64,000 nucleotides of DNA from Dermatophilaceae bacterium Soc4.6 (GCA_039889245.1 JAZGVH010000002.1:4278001-4342000), one strand, 5' to 3'. Numbered from the stretch's first letter, positions 35,865-45,908 are shown. Program-made: numbers and translations. The notes: a model not told the origin generated them from the letters alone.

Positions 35865-37505
35865 ATGGTCGACGCGCCACCGGAGGTGCCGGGGCACACG
35901 CTCGAGCGCCCCCTCGGGCGCACCGGCCTGCTGTATGCCGCCCGGTCACCGGAGGGTGACGAGGAGACGGTCGAGGTCACCGACCCCGCCCTGCGCCCCT
36001 CCGTCGTCGTCCGGGCGCTGGCCGCTCGCGAGGAGGCGGCGCAGCAGCGCGTCACCAGTGAGCACCTGCTGCGCCTGCGTGAGGTGATCACGCTGGACGA
36101 CGATGCGCTCGCCCTGGTGCGCGACCCCGCGGGTGGCGGGTCGCTCGAGGACCTCGTGCAGCAGCGCGGCCCCCTGGCTCGAGGTGAGGTCACCACGGTG
36201 CTGACCCCCCTCGCGACGATGCTGGCCGAGCTCGACGCCGCCGGGGTGGTCCACGGTGCGCTGCACCCGGGGCGGGTCCTGATCACCCAGCAGGGAAAGC
36301 CCGTCGTGACCGGTTTCGACGCCGTGCGACTGATCGGTGAGCAGCACCGCCACCCCCGAGGCGAGCCGTCCGGGTTCGACGCCCCCGAGATCGGGCTCGG
36401 GTCGCTGCCGACACCGGCGTCGGACGCCTGGTCGCTGGGCGCGCTGGGGTGGTTCTGCCTCACCGGTCAGGTGCCCCCGCCCGATGCCGCCGCCCGGGCG
36501 GACGAGGTGCTCGGGCCCGACTTCGGTGCCGCGCTGGCGCCCCTGCTCGAGCCCGATCCCTCACGTCGGACCCGGGCCAGGATCAGTGCGGGACGCATCT
36601 ACCGGGCGGCCCCCGCGCTCCCGCTCGAGCTGGTGCCGGTCCCTGCCCCCCCGGTGGTGCCCTCGTCCTCGCCTGAGGCGGTCATCGCCGACCCTCCCGA
36701 GGCCGAGCCCGTCCCGGTGGCCGGCGACGAGCCGGTCAACGACCCGTGGGGCGACCACCTGGTCGTGCGGCCAGCATGGGGTGAGCTGCCCGGGGCGCGC
36801 GAGGCGACGCTCGAGCACGCCCCGCCTCTGCGGCGTCGTGAGGCCGCCCAGGGCCCCGACCCCGCCGCACCGCCCCCGACCGGCCGCCACGCCGCGCTAC
36901 CGACCGAGGGGCTGCCTCGTCGCGCGGTGTCGGTGACGACCTGGTGGCGGGGCGCGGTGCTGGTCCTCGCGATCGTCCTCTTCGTCGGGGGGTTCGTCTT
37001 CGTCCTGGCCAGACGCCCACCCGCCGGCGAAGCCAGCGTGCCGGCGACGCCGTCATCAGGCACCCCGGGCGTGGTCGGCGCCGACCCCACGGCCCAAGGA
37101 TCGGCGACGCCGACCGAGCTCCTCCAGGGGCTGGTCGACGCGCGGGCCGCGGCGGTCTCCACCCGTGACGCCGCCGCTCTCGACCGGGCCGAGGTCCCCG
37201 ACTCGCCTCCCTCTGCCAGCGACTCAGCGCTGATCACCCGACTCGTCGAGGCGTCGCAGTCCTACGAGGGTCTGCGGTTCCGCGTGCGTGACGTCGTGGT
37301 GCGCTCACGCAGCGACACCCGGATGGAGCTCGCCGCCGTCGTCGCTCGCGACGGCTACTCCCTCGTGGGAGACCAGGGGAGCCGGGCCGCCCAGCCGGGG
37401 GTGACGGGCGAGACCTACCGCTACCAGCTCACCCGCACCGCGTCGGGCTGGCGGCTGAGTGCCCTCACCGCTGAGTCGCCTGCACCGGCAGCCTCGACCG
37501 GATGA
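35865..37505 (+). CDS. Transmembrane protein pseudokinase
   Basis: A 546-residue protein with a cytoplasmic Ser/Thr-kinase fold (about 1-245), a low-complexity linker, one transmembrane helix (about 363-385, GAVLVLAIVLFVGGFVFVLA) and an external domain of about 160 residues. The fold is recognisable (RVTSEHLLRLREVITLDDDALALV, VHGALHPGRVLI, GFDAPEIGLGSLPTPASDAWSLGALGW), but key residues are changed: the HRDLKPxN catalytic loop is HGALHPGR (Asp lost), and DFG is GFD. The glycine loop is degenerate too. Catalysis is therefore unlikely and a sensing or scaffold role is inferred. ATG 35865 begins the kinase fold; an ATG 20 codons upstream gives a Gly/Arg-rich extension. Confidence 0.83.
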   Translation: MVDAPPEVPGHTLERPLGRTGLLYAARSPEGDEETVEVTDPALRPSVVVRALAAREEAAQQRVTSEHLLRLREVITLDDDALALVRDPAGGGSLEDLVQQRGPLARGEVTTVLTPLATMLAELDAAGVVHGALHPGRVLITQQGKPVVTGFDAVRLIGEQHRHPRGEPSGFDAPEIGLGSLPTPASDAWSLGALGWFCLTGQVPPPDAAARADEVLGPDFGAALAPLLEPDPSRRTRARISAGRIYRAAPALPLELVPVPAPPVVPSSSPEAVIADPPEAEPVPVAGDEPVNDPWGDHLVVRPAWGELPGAREATLEHAPPLRRREAAQGPDPAAPPPTGRHAALPTEGLPRRAVSVTTWWRGAVLVLAIVLFVGGFVFVLARRPPAGEASVPATPSSGTPGVVGADPTAQGSATPTELLQGLVDARAAAVSTRDAAALDRAEVPDSPPSASDSALITRLVEASQSYEGLRFRVRDVVVRSRSDTRMELAAVVARDGYSLVGDQGSRAAQPGVTGETYRYQLTRTASGWRLSALTAESPAPAASTG

Positions 37506-37514
37506 CGTCGGTCG

Positions 37515-38411
37515 TCAGAGCAGGCTGGCGACCGCGTCGCTCAGGGTCGCGTGCCGGAACGTGAAGCCGCTGCCGAGCAGGACCTCGGGCAGAGCCCGCT
37601 GGCTGCCCACCACGTCGTCGGCGAAGCCGCCGAGGACCAGACGCAGGGCGAAGGTCGGCGCGGGGAGCACGGCCGGTCGGCCGACCTGTCGCCCGACCTC
37701 ACGAGAGATCTCGATCTGGCGGGTGGGGGCAGGGCCGACCAGGTTGACCGGACCGACGATCTCGGGGTGGTCGATCAGGTGGGCGATGGCCCGCACCTCG
37801 TCCTCGAGGGTGATCCAGGGCCACCACTGACGGCCCGAGCCGAGGGGACCACCGAGACCCAGCCTGCCGAGGCGCACCAGCGGCTGGAAGGCACCTGACG
37901 TCGGCGACATGACCAGGCCGGTGCGGATGGTGGCCACCGCTGCGCCCGCGTCGACCGCGGGCTGTGCGGCCGCCTCCCACGCCCGGACGACGTCGGCGAG
38001 GAACCCCTGCCCCGGCTCGCTGTGCTCGGTGAGCACCTCGTCGCCCCGGTCGGAGCCGTAGATGCCGACCGCAGCGCCGCTGACCAGCCGCACCGAGCCG
38101 CCGCGCGCAGCGACCGCCTCGGCGACCGCCGTCGTGCTGTCCACCCGCGACCGCAGGATCTCCTGCTGGTAGGTCGGGGTCCACCGGTGGTCTCCGACGC
38201 CGGCCCCGGACAGGTGCACGACGGCATCGACCCCGTCGAGGGCCGTGGGGTCGAGGTGGCGGGAGGCCGGGTCCCAGGAGACCTCCCCCACGGTCTGGGC
38301 GTCACGTCGGACCAGGTGCACGACCTCGTCGCCTCGTCCGTCGAGGAACGCCGACAGCGCGCTGCCGATGAGACCGGAGGCTCCGGTGATGACAACGCGC
38401 TGCCCGCTCAT
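37515..38411 (-). CDS. TIGR01777-family NAD(P)-binding epimerase-like protein
   Basis: A 298-residue extended short-chain dehydrogenase of the TIGR01777 (YfcH-like) family. The nucleotide-binding motif GASGLIGSAL is at the N-terminus, followed by LVRRDAQ, VVHLSGAGV and the segment RTGLVMSPTSGAF, with the DUF1731-like end FALRLVLGGFADDVVGSQRALP. This is the conserved neighbour between the E2 gene and lipB in mycobacteria (Rv2216). The biochemical substrate is not known for the family. It converges on the pseudokinase gene, 9 bases away. Confidence 0.9.
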   Translation of the reverse strand: MSGQRVVITGASGLIGSALSAFLDGRGDEVVHLVRRDAQTVGEVSWDPASRHLDPTALDGVDAVVHLSGAGVGDHRWTPTYQQEILRSRVDSTTAVAEAVAARGGSVRLVSGAAVGIYGSDRGDEVLTEHSEPGQGFLADVVRAWEAAAQPAVDAGAAVATIRTGLVMSPTSGAFQPLVRLGRLGLGGPLGSGRQWWPWITLEDEVRAIAHLIDHPEIVGPVNLVGPAPTRQIEISREVGRQVGRPAVLPAPTFALRLVLGGFADDVVGSQRALPEVLLGSGFTFRHATLSDAVASLL

Positions 38412-38487
38412 GCCTGGTGTTCCTCGTCCGTCCTGTGGTGGGTGCCGCCGGGTGCGGTGGCGCGCGGAGTCACCGCGGTTCCGAGCG

Positions 38488-40383
38488 TCACAGCGACGCC
38501 TGGAAGTCCCCTTCTTCCAGCCGCCGCTTCATCGTGTCGAGGAAGCGGGCGGCGTCGGCGCCGTCGACGATCCGGTGGTCGTAGGAGAGGGCCAGATACA
38601 TCATCGAGCGCACGGCGATGGTCTCGCCACCCTCAGCGTCCGTGACCACGACCGGGCGCTTGACCAGGGCGCCGGTGCCGAGGATGGCGACCTGCGGCTG
38701 GTTGATGATCGGGGTGTCGAACAGCGCGCCCCTGCTGCCGGTGTTGGTGATGGTGAAGGTGCCACCGGACAGCTCGTCGGGCATGACCCGGTTGGTGCGG
38801 GTGCGGTCGGCGAGGTCGGCGATGGCGCGGGCCAGCCCGGCGATGTTGAGGTCGCCGGCGTTCCTCACCACGGGCACGATCAGCCCCTTCTCGGTGTCGA
38901 CGGCCACGCCGATGTGCTCGCCCGCGTGGTAGACGATCTCGTCGCCGTCGACGCTGGCGTTGACCACGGGGTGGACCTTGAGGGCCTCGATCGCCGCGAG
39001 GGCGAGGAAGGGCAGGTAGCTGAGCTTGACGCCCTCGCGGGCCTCGAACTCACCCTTCGCCCTCGCTCGCAGACGGGCGATCCGGGTGAGGTCGACCTCG
39101 ACCACGGTCGTCAGCTGCGCCGAGACCTGGAGCGACTCGACCATCCGCTGGGCGATGACCTTGCGCAGCCGCGACATCTTCTCGGTCGTGCCGCGCTTGG
39201 GCGAGATGCTCGTGCCCGCTGAGGCCGGACGGGCGCTGGCTGGGGCCGCGGCCACTGGGGCAGACACCGCGGCAGCCGGCGCAGGGGAAGCGGCCGGAGC
39301 CGCAGCTGCGGCCCGGGCGGCCTCGGCAGCCTGAGCGGTCTCGGCAGCCTGAGCGGCCTCAGCGGCCTGCGCGACGTCGAGCACGTCCTGCTTGCGGATG
39401 CGGCCCCCGATGCCGGTGCCGGTCACCGACGTCAGGTCGACCCCGTGCTGCGTGGCGAGCTTGCGCACGAGGGGGGTGACGTAGGTGGCGTCGTCGCCAG
39501 CGGGTGCGGCCGGCTCGGCGGGCGCCGACGGCGCGTCCGCGGCGGGCGAGGGTGCTGCGGGAGCCGACGGAGCGGGCGCCGCCGGCGCGGGCGCGGGCGC
39601 CGGGGCGGCGGCGGGCTGCGGCTCGGGAGCCGCGGGGGCCGGGGCGGGGGCCGGGGTGGGGGCCGGAGCTGCCTGCGCCGCCGGAGCGGCCGGAGCGGGA
39701 GCCGAGCCACCACCGATCACGGCGAGGTCGCCGCCGACCGGCACCGTGGAGTCCTCCTCGACGAGGATCCTGGTCAGTGTGCCGGCATACGGGGAGGGGA
39801 TCTCGGTGTCGACCTTGTCGGTCGAGACCTCGAGCAGCGGCTCGTCGACGGCGACGTCGTCGCCCACGGCCTTGAGCCAGCGGGTGACGGTGCCTTCGGT
39901 CACGGACTCGCCGAGGGCCGGCATCGTGACGGTCTGACCGCCGTCGTCACCGGACCCTGCATCGCCAGCTGCGGACGAGGCCTCGGGCTCGGAGGTCTCG
40001 GCGGCCACGGGCTGCTCGGTGGACGGGGCGTCGGCGACGGGGGCCGGTGCCGCGGCGGGCTCCTCGGGCTCCTCGGGCTGCGCGGGCTGCTGCGGCGCTG
40101 CGGCGGGAGCCGCGTCCGAGGCTCCACCGTCGCTGGGCGCAGCGGCACCGTCACCGATCACGGCGAGGTCGGCCCCGACGGGCACGGTGTCGTCCTCCTG
40201 GACGAGGATCTCCTGCAGGGTGCCCGCCACGGGTGAAGGGATCTCGGTGTCGACCTTGTCGGTGGACACCTCGAGGAGTGGCTCGTCGACGGCAACCTGG
40301 TCGCCGACGTTCTTCAGCCAGCGGGTGACAGTGCCCTCGGTGACGGACTCACCGAGAGCCGGCATGGTCACGCGTTCAGACAT
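38488..40383 (-). CDS. sucB: Dihydrolipoamide acyl/succinyltransferase (E2) with two lipoyl domains
   Basis: The E2 component of a 2-oxo acid dehydrogenase complex, 631 residues. Two lipoyl domains (about 1-78 and 150-225) each carry [13 protein letters not shown], with Lys43 and a second Lys near 186 as attachment sites. Ala/Pro-rich linkers follow, then an E3-binding domain ([15 protein letters not shown]) and the catalytic domain ending with the active-site [20 protein letters not shown] lies about 10 bases upstream. It corresponds to dlaT/sucB (Rv2215) next to the lip genes; pyruvate versus 2-oxoglutarate specificity cannot be told from sequence. Confidence 0.93.
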   Translation of the reverse strand: MSERVTMPALGESVTEGTVTRWLKNVGDQVAVDEPLLEVSTDKVDTEIPSPVAGTLQEILVQEDDTVPVGADLAVIGDGAAAPSDGGASDAAPAAAPQQPAQPEEPEEPAAAPAPVADAPSTEQPVAAETSEPEASSAAGDAGSGDDGGQTVTMPALGESVTEGTVTRWLKAVGDDVAVDEPLLEVSTDKVDTEIPSPYAGTLTRILVEEDSTVPVGGDLAVIGGGSAPAPAAPAAQAAPAPTPAPAPAPAAPEPQPAAAPAPAPAPAAPAPSAPAAPSPAADAPSAPAEPAAPAGDDATYVTPLVRKLATQHGVDLTSVTGTGIGGRIRKQDVLDVAQAAEAAQAAETAQAAEAARAAAAAPAASPAPAAAVSAPVAAAPASARPASAGTSISPKRGTTEKMSRLRKVIAQRMVESLQVSAQLTTVVEVDLTRIARLRARAKGEFEAREGVKLSYLPFLALAAIEALKVHPVVNASVDGDEIVYHAGEHIGVAVDTEKGLIVPVVRNAGDLNIAGLARAIADLADRTRTNRVMPDELSGGTFTITNTGSRGALFDTPIINQPQVAILGTGALVKRPVVVTDAEGGETIAVRSMMYLALSYDHRIVDGADAARFLDTMKRRLEEGDFQASL

Positions 40384-40555
40384 GAGGGGTGGTCTCCTTC
40401 GGGTTCAGCTGGCGCTGCAGGGGGCGGGGTCCGGCGGGACGGTCTCGATGCCGGGGATGCTGTGGTCGAGCCTGTCACGGATGGGGTCGGCGTGGCCACA
40501 CCGTCCGTGCAGTGGCGGCGTGGCGGCCATGGCGCGTGCTGCGCACGCGGCGGGC

Positions 40556-41959
40556 TCAGCCATGGGCGTGCAGGGGTTTGCCGGCGAGGGCGAGGTGGGC
40601 CTCCCCGAGGGCCTCGTTCTGGGTGGGGTGGGCGTGCACGAGCGAAGCGACGTCCTCGGGGAAGGCTTCCCAGGACACGATGAGCTGCGCCTCGCCCACC
40701 TGCTCGCCCATCCGCGCACCGACCATGTGGACGCCGACGACGGGGCCGTCGGTGCGGCGCACGAGCTTGACGAAGCCGGCCGTGCCGAGGATCTGAGACT
40801 TGCCGTTGCCGCCGAGGTTGTACTCGTAGACCTCGACGCAGTCGGCGCCGTAGGTCGTGCGGGCGGCCTCCTCGGTGAGCCCGACCGACGCGATCTCGGG
40901 GTCGCTGTAGGTGACCCGCGGGATGGTGGTCTCGTCGATGACCGCGGGCGCGAGGCCCGCGATGTCCTCGGCGACGAAGATGCCCTGGGCGAACCCCCGG
41001 TGGGCGAGCTGCAGGCCGGGCACGATGTCTCCGACCGCGTAGACGCCGGTCACGTTGGTCCGCAGCCGCGCGTCGGTGGTGACGAAGCCGCGGTCCATCG
41101 CCACCCCCGCCTGCTCGAAGCCGAGGTCGGCCGTCGCGGGTCCACGCCCGACGGCGACGAGCAGCAGGTCGGCCTCGATCGGCTCGGACCCCTCGAGCGA
41201 CACCGTCACCACCTCGCCGCCGTGGGTGCTGTCGACGTGCTGGCGGGCCCCCGCGAAGCGCACGCCGGCCCGCACCGTGATGCCGCGCTTGCGGAACGCC
41301 CGCTCGAGCGCCTTCGAGGCCGCAGGGTCCTCGGCGGCGACCAGCCGGGGCAGGGCCTCGACCACGGTGACCTCCGAGCCGAACGAGCGGAAGACCGAGG
41401 CGAACTCGACCCCGATCACCCCACCGCCCAGCACGACCACACGGTCGGGGACGGCGTCGAGGTGCAGCGCCTGCTCGCTGGTCATGACCCGCCCGGTGAT
41501 CTCGAGGCCCGGCAGCGTGCGGGCGTAGGAACCGGTGGCCAGGACCACGTGGCGCCCGTGCAGGCGCCGGTCACCGACAGCGACCGTGTCCGGTGCCTCG
41601 AGCCGGCCCCGGCCGGTGACGAGGGCGACACCCCCCGCGGCGACCAGCCCCTGCAGTCCCTTGTGGAGCCGGGCGACGACACCGTCCTTGTAGGCGTTGA
41701 CGCCCGACATGTCGATGCCGTCCACGCTCGACCGCACCCCGAACCTCGCACCCTCACGCGCGTTGTCCGCGACCTCAGCGGCGTGCAGGAGCGCCTTGGT
41801 CGGGATGCAGCCGCGATGCAGGCAGGTCCCGCCCAGCTCGGCCTGCTCGACGAGGGCCACCGTGAGCCCCAGCTCCACCGCTCGCAGCGCGCAGGCGTAG
41901 CCTCCGCTGCCGCCGCCCAGCACGACGATGTCGTAGGTCGTCTCGGTGTCAGCCGGCAT
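40556..41959 (-). CDS. lpdA: Dihydrolipoyl dehydrogenase (E3)
   Basis: An FAD-dependent disulfide oxidoreductase of 467 residues that reoxidises dihydrolipoyl groups with NAD+. The FAD site VVLGGGSGGYACAL is at the N-terminus, the redox disulfide is in GGTCLHRGCIPTK (Cys46, Cys51), the NAD site is VVLGGGVIGVEFA, GVYAVGDI is the second FAD contact, and the C-terminus has HAHPTQNEALGE with the catalytic His-Glu. GGGAG lies 5 bases upstream of the ATG. It precedes the E2 gene in the same direction after 172 bases. Confidence 0.96.
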   Translation of the reverse strand: MPADTETTYDIVVLGGGSGGYACALRAVELGLTVALVEQAELGGTCLHRGCIPTKALLHAAEVADNAREGARFGVRSSVDGIDMSGVNAYKDGVVARLHKGLQGLVAAGGVALVTGRGRLEAPDTVAVGDRRLHGRHVVLATGSYARTLPGLEITGRVMTSEQALHLDAVPDRVVVLGGGVIGVEFASVFRSFGSEVTVVEALPRLVAAEDPAASKALERAFRKRGITVRAGVRFAGARQHVDSTHGGEVVTVSLEGSEPIEADLLLVAVGRGPATADLGFEQAGVAMDRGFVTTDARLRTNVTGVYAVGDIVPGLQLAHRGFAQGIFVAEDIAGLAPAVIDETTIPRVTYSDPEIASVGLTEEAARTTYGADCVEVYEYNLGGNGKSQILGTAGFVKLVRRTDGPVVGVHMVGARMGEQVGEAQLIVSWEAFPEDVASLVHAHPTQNEALGEAHLALAGKPLHAHG

Positions 41960-42110
41960 TGGCGCTCCCTCGTGCAGGATCGGTCTCGAGCCCCTCGGTC
42001 ACGGGTCGCGTGCACCGTGGGGCGTGAGCGACATCCTGTCACCGGGCACCGACCGATCGACACCGGGGCGCGCCGAGCGGCGCTCGGGGCGGTCACCGGG
42101 CCTGCTCCGA

Positions 42111-42116
42111 TATCCT
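42111..42116 (+). promoter_or_regulatory. -10 element of leaderless promoter for gene at 42123
   Basis: TATCCT ends 6 bases before the ATG at 42123; the intervening CCCGTC is not a ribosome binding site. Confidence 0.5.
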
Positions 42117-42122
42117 CCCGTC

Positions 42123-42470
42123 ATGGGACTCCTCGACCGCCTGCGCCGCCGTTCGGCCGGCGACCCTCGCCGCACCGACGGCCCCGACATGGCGGTGAAC
42201 CGCGCCGCGGTGAAGAGCCACCTCAAGGACTTCGCCGAGACCAGGCGCGGGGTCGAGGCCTTCGTCGAGCCCTCGACGAACGTCAGCCCCGAGAGCCTGA
42301 TCCTCATCGCGACCGACGGCGAGTGGACGCGACGGGCGATCGGCTCGCGCCGGGCCGCCTTCGAGGTCGCCTCGTCACTGGGCATCCCGGTCTACGACGT
42401 GCTCCTCACCGGATACCCCCGTCGCATGCGAGAGTGGAACAGCGCCCAGCGCAAGAAGGACCGGGGCTGA
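42123..42470 (+). CDS. Conserved actinobacterial protein of unknown function, 115 aa
   Basis: A soluble, basic protein. After MGLLDRLRRR it has a compact domain with SLILIATDGEWTRRAIGS, FEVASSLGIPVYDVLLTGYP and an Arg/Lys-rich end. The alternation of beta strands (LILIAT, VYDVLLT) and helices suggests a small alpha/beta fold. I do not recognise a family with known role; similar proteins are often annotated vaguely as oxidoreductase, which the sequence does not support. Probable leaderless start. A DUF5302 gene follows 54 bases later on the same strand. Confidence 0.8.
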   Translation: MGLLDRLRRRSAGDPRRTDGPDMAVNRAAVKSHLKDFAETRRGVEAFVEPSTNVSPESLILIATDGEWTRRAIGSRRAAFEVASSLGIPVYDVLLTGYPRRMREWNSAQRKKDRG

Positions 42471-42524
42471 CCGTCTCGCCCGTCCACGACCCGTTCCACC
42501 CGTCGACACCAGCAGGAGCCCTCG

Positions 42525-42722
42525 ATGTCCGGCAAGGCCAAGAAGCCCACGTCCTCCGCAGGTCCCACCGAGGAGATGAAGGCGAAGTTCCGCGCCGCGC
42601 TCGACAAGAAGCAGGCGCACGCAGGCAAGGACGTCTCCGACGACGGCGACCAGGCCAAGGTCCAGGACGCCCACGGTCCCGCCAAGGCGCAGCAGATGTT
42701 CCGCCGCAAGTCCGGCGGCTGA
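42525..42722 (+). CDS. DUF5302 small protein
   Basis: A 65-residue hydrophilic, Lys-rich protein (MSGKAKKPTSS, TEEMKAKFRAALDKKQAHA, QQMFRRKSGG), typical of the DUF5302 actinobacterial family. AGGAG lies 6 bases upstream of the ATG. Likely disordered at the ends with one helix (about 15-32). It converges on pepA with 51 bases between stops. No function is known to me. Confidence 0.85.
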   Translation: MSGKAKKPTSSAGPTEEMKAKFRAALDKKQAHAGKDVSDDGDQAKVQDAHGPAKAQQMFRRKSGG

Positions 42723-42773
42723 CCCGCCTCCGCTCCCGGAACCGCTGACGCCGGCCTCCGCCCCTCCGGGGGG

Positions 42774-44345
42774 TCAGCCGTCAGACCCGTCGAGGGTCTC
42801 GAGCAGGGTGATCAGGGTGCGCACGCCGAAACCCGTGCCTCCCTTGGGCGTGTAGCCATAGGGACCGCCCGAGTGGTATGCGGGTCCCGCGATGTCGAGG
42901 TGGGCCCAGGGGATCGGGCCGCCCGCCTTCGTGACGCCGACGAACTCGCGCAGGAACAGCCCGGCGGTCAGCATGCCGCCGTTCGCGTCGCCCTTGTGGG
43001 CCATGTCGGCAAAGGGCGAGTCGAGCTGCGCGCGCAGGTAGGCCGGCAGCGGCATCGGCCAGAGGTCCTCTCCGGCCTGGTCGGCCGCCGCGCAGACCTG
43101 CTCCCGGAAGGGGTCGTCGTTGGCCATCGCCGCGCCGACCCGGTCGAGGGCCAGGACCTGCGCCCCGGTCAGGGTGGCGACGTCGAGCATGACGTCGGGG
43201 TGGCTCTCGCTGGCCAGGGCCATCGCGTCGGCGAGCACCATGCGTCCCTCGGCATCCGGGTCGAGCACCTCGACCGTCGTGCCGTCACGCATGGTGACGA
43301 CGTCTCCGGCGCGTTGGGCGTTGGCGTCGGGCATGTTCTCGGCGAGCGCGAGGTAGGCGGTCACCGCGACCGGCACCGACAGACGGGCGGCCGCGAGCAT
43401 CGTCCCGGCTACCGCAGCGGCACCAGACATGTCGCTCTTCATCGCCGGCATGCTCGCGCGGGGCTTGATCGACAGGCCACCGGAGTCGAAGGTGATGCCC
43501 TTGCCGATCAGGGCGACGGTGGGGAGGTCCTTCGCGGCGCCGCGGGGGCGCCAGGTGAGCACGACGAGCCGGGGCGGACGGGCAGAACCCTGCCCCACCC
43601 CCACGATCCCGCCGTAGCCCCCCCGCTCGAGCTGGCGCTCGTCGAGCACGCGCACGCGCACGCCGGTGCCGAGGAAGCGCTCGCGCACCTCGGCGGCGAA
43701 GGTCTGGGGGTAGAGCAGGTTGGGTGGGGCGTTGACCAGGTCCCGGCACCAGGTGACGCCCTCACCGACGGCCGCGGCGCGGGCCACCGCGGTCCGGACG
43801 GCGCGCGACCGCGCAGCAGGGGCGAGGACCACGATCACCGGCACCGCCTTGGGCACCGACCCGGTGCGGGTGACCCGCGGCACCGCGTAGGCGCCGAGGA
43901 CGGCTCCCTCGGCGGTCGCTGCCACCAGCTCCACGGCCGGGACGCACACCGCCGCGGAGGCACGACCGGCCAGGGAGCGCAGCGCGGCACCGACGGCGCG
44001 CCGTACGGGCTCGTGGTGCGGGTCGTCGCCGAGGCCGACGAGCACCACCAGGGGGGCCGCGACGCCCGGCACCGAGGTGAGCCGGGTCAGCTCCTCGAGC
44101 CGCCCCGTCGCACCGAGCTCTAGCGCAGCGTCCTGCAGGTGCGTGACCGTCTCGGGCGCCAGGTCCACCGCACTCGTGACGAGCGGCCCCGTCTCGCCAC
44201 GACGCAGCCCGATGACGAGGGCCTGCGTCGAGACACTGGAGACGGAGCGGTCGCTCACGCTCAGGTCGACGGGGGCGCCCACGGTGGCCGCACCGCCCGT
44301 CGACGTGGGGCGGGTGCGGCGCGGTGAGGAGGTGGGGGTCGGCAC
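42774..44345 (-). CDS. pepA: Leucyl aminopeptidase (M17)
   Basis: A cytosolic dinuclear-metal aminopeptidase, 523 residues. The family residues are KGITFDSGGLSIKP (metal-binding Asp and Lys), KSDMSGAAAV, LALAENMPDANAQR and the NTDAEGR-like signature DPDAEGRMVLADA. The C-terminal HLDIAGPAY and TPKGGTGFGVRTL are usual. GTG 44345 was chosen because GAAGGA lies 5 bases upstream; the frame continues upstream over sequence without protein character. It is divergent from gcvT, as pepB and gcvT are in Mycobacterium (Rv2213/Rv2211c). Confidence 0.95.
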   Translation of the reverse strand: MPTPTSSPRRTRPTSTGGAATVGAPVDLSVSDRSVSSVSTQALVIGLRRGETGPLVTSAVDLAPETVTHLQDAALELGATGRLEELTRLTSVPGVAAPLVVLVGLGDDPHHEPVRRAVGAALRSLAGRASAAVCVPAVELVAATAEGAVLGAYAVPRVTRTGSVPKAVPVIVVLAPAARSRAVRTAVARAAAVGEGVTWCRDLVNAPPNLLYPQTFAAEVRERFLGTGVRVRVLDERQLERGGYGGIVGVGQGSARPPRLVVLTWRPRGAAKDLPTVALIGKGITFDSGGLSIKPRASMPAMKSDMSGAAAVAGTMLAAARLSVPVAVTAYLALAENMPDANAQRAGDVVTMRDGTTVEVLDPDAEGRMVLADAMALASESHPDVMLDVATLTGAQVLALDRVGAAMANDDPFREQVCAAADQAGEDLWPMPLPAYLRAQLDSPFADMAHKGDANGGMLTAGLFLREFVGVTKAGGPIPWAHLDIAGPAYHSGGPYGYTPKGGTGFGVRTLITLLETLDGSDG

Positions 44346-44416
44346 GGTGGTCCTTCGATCGGTGAGGGGTCCTGGCCACCCTAGCCACGCCACCCGGTGC
44401 AGCGCCGGGCCGCGAG

Positions 44417-44422
44417 TAGCGT
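44417..44422 (+). promoter_or_regulatory. -10 element of gcvT promoter
   Basis: TAGCGT ends 7 bases before the gcvT ATG at 44430; leaderless or nearly so. Confidence 0.4.
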
Positions 44423-44429
44423 GGAGACC

Positions 44430-45557
44430 ATGTCGGACACCGCCCCTGCCCTCACCGTCGTCCCCGCGCGGACGTCGCCGCTCCACACCCGCCACCTCTC
44501 CCTCGGCGCCAGGATGGCCGACTTCGGAGGGTGGGACATGCCGATCGAGTACCCTGGTGGTGGCGTGGTGGCCGAGCACACCGCGGTGCGCACCGCCGTC
44601 GGGGTCTTCGACGTCAGCCACCTGGGCAAGGCGCGGGTCTCCGGCCCGGGCGCCGTCGACGCGGTGAACGCCCTCTTCACCAACGACCTGCGGCGCATCG
44701 GCCCCGGTCAGGCGCAGTACACCATGTGCTGCGACGAGACCGGCGGCGTCGTCGACGACCTCATCGCCTACCTCCTCTCCGACGACGACGTCTTCCTGAT
44801 CCCCAACGCCGCCAACACGGCCGAGGTCGTCCGACGCGTCGAGCGAGCCCTGCCCGAGGAGGTCACCGTCACCAACCTGCACGACGCCTACGGGGTGATC
44901 GCGGTGCAGGGGCCGAGGTCCGACGAGGTGCTCGAGGCGCTGGGCCTGCCGACCGGTCACGACTACATGTCGTTCGTCGAGGTCGACTGGCAGGGCGCGC
45001 CGCTCATCGTCTGTCGCACGGGATACACGGGGGAGCGGGGCTACGAGCTGCTGCCGGCGTGGGAGGGCGCGACGGCGCTGTGGGACGCCCTGCTCGAGGC
45101 TGCGGCACCATACGGCGGGCTGCCCTGCGGGCTGGGGGCCCGCGACACGCTGCGGACCGAGATGGGCTACCCCCTCCACGGCCAGGACCTCTCGCTCGAC
45201 ATCACGCCGGTGCAGGCCCGGGCGGGCTGGGCGGTCGGGTGGGCCAAGGAGTCCTTCTGGGGGAGGGACGCCCTGGTCGCCGAGAAGACGACCGGACCTC
45301 GGCGGGTCTCGCGCGGGCTGCTCGTCACGGGCCGCGGCATCCCCCGGGCGCACTGTGGCGTGTCCGTCGACGGGGTGCCTGTCGGGGAGGTGACCTCGGG
45401 GACCTTCTCCCCGACCCTCAAGCAGGGCGTCGCCCTGGCGCTGCTCGCGCCCTCGGTCGGGGTGGGTGACGAGGTGGTCGTCGACGTGCGTGGTCGCGAC
45501 GTGGTCGCGGTCGTGACGAAGCCCCCGTTCGTCCAGGTGCAGACGCGCCAGACCTGA
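44430..45557 (+). CDS. gcvT: Glycine cleavage system T protein (aminomethyltransferase)
   Basis: Transfers the methylene group of H-protein-bound aminomethyl to tetrahydrofolate, releasing ammonia. It has 375 residues. Typical segments are [21 protein letters not shown] (shown in part), [50 protein letters not shown] and the C-terminal [16 protein letters not shown] 44430 was preferred over an upstream GTG because the folded protein begins just after it and a TAGCGT -10 sits 7 bases before it. The other gcv genes are not in the window. Confidence 0.95.
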   Translation: MSDTAPALTVVPARTSPLHTRHLSLGARMADFGGWDMPIEYPGGGVVAEHTAVRTAVGVFDVSHLGKARVSGPGAVDAVNALFTNDLRRIGPGQAQYTMCCDETGGVVDDLIAYLLSDDDVFLIPNAANTAEVVRRVERALPEEVTVTNLHDAYGVIAVQGPRSDEVLEALGLPTGHDYMSFVEVDWQGAPLIVCRTGYTGERGYELLPAWEGATALWDALLEAAAPYGGLPCGLGARDTLRTEMGYPLHGQDLSLDITPVQARAGWAVGWAKESFWGRDALVAEKTTGPRRVSRGLLVTGRGIPRAHCGVSVDGVPVGEVTSGTFSPTLKQGVALALLAPSVGVGDEVVVDVRGRDVVAVVTKPPFVQVQTRQT

Positions 45558-45650
45558 CCGTCGAGCCGCGACCGACACCCGTCGGCCGTGTGACCGCTGG
45601 GGCTGGGTCACCGCCGACACCGCCCCCGCGCCGTCGGCCGTCCCGACGTC

Positions 45651-45656
45651 TACGCT
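45651..45656 (+). promoter_or_regulatory. -10 element of leaderless promoter for gene at 45663
   Basis: TACGCT ends 6 bases before the ATG. Confidence 0.5.
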
Positions 45657-45662
45657 GGCCCG

Positions 45663-45872
45663 ATGAGCGACTGGACCTGGCAGATGACCGACGCGCAGGG
45701 CCTGTCGGTGCAGCGCGAGGGCGGCGACGCGGTCTTCCCCACCCAGAGCGAGGCCGAGTCGTGGATCGGTGAGGAGTGGCGCCAGCTGCTCGACTCCGGC
45801 GTCGACGCCGTGACCCTGCGCGAGGACGGCGCCGACGTCTACGGCCCGATGAGCCTGCACGGCACGGAGTAG
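45663..45872 (+). CDS. Small conserved actinobacterial protein, 69 aa
   Basis: A short acidic protein: MSDWTWQMTDAQGLSV, then TQSEAESWIGEEWRQLLDSG and a beta-rich end TLREDGADVYGPMSLHG. The codon use fits the neighbours and a leaderless -10 precedes it, so I regard it as real. Similar small proteins occur across actinobacteria without assigned function. The serine hydrolase gene starts 48 bases downstream with its own -10. Confidence 0.72.
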   Translation: MSDWTWQMTDAQGLSVQREGGDAVFPTQSEAESWIGEEWRQLLDSGVDAVTLREDGADVYGPMSLHGTE

Positions 45873-45908
45873 GTCCTCGCGACGGGCCGGTGCCCGTCAC
45901 GACGGGCC

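Noticed and set aside
44346-44429. Glycine riboswitch upstream of gcvT
   Set aside because: Only 84 bases separate the divergent starts and a -10 lies 7 bases before the gcvT start, leaving no room for a leader RNA.
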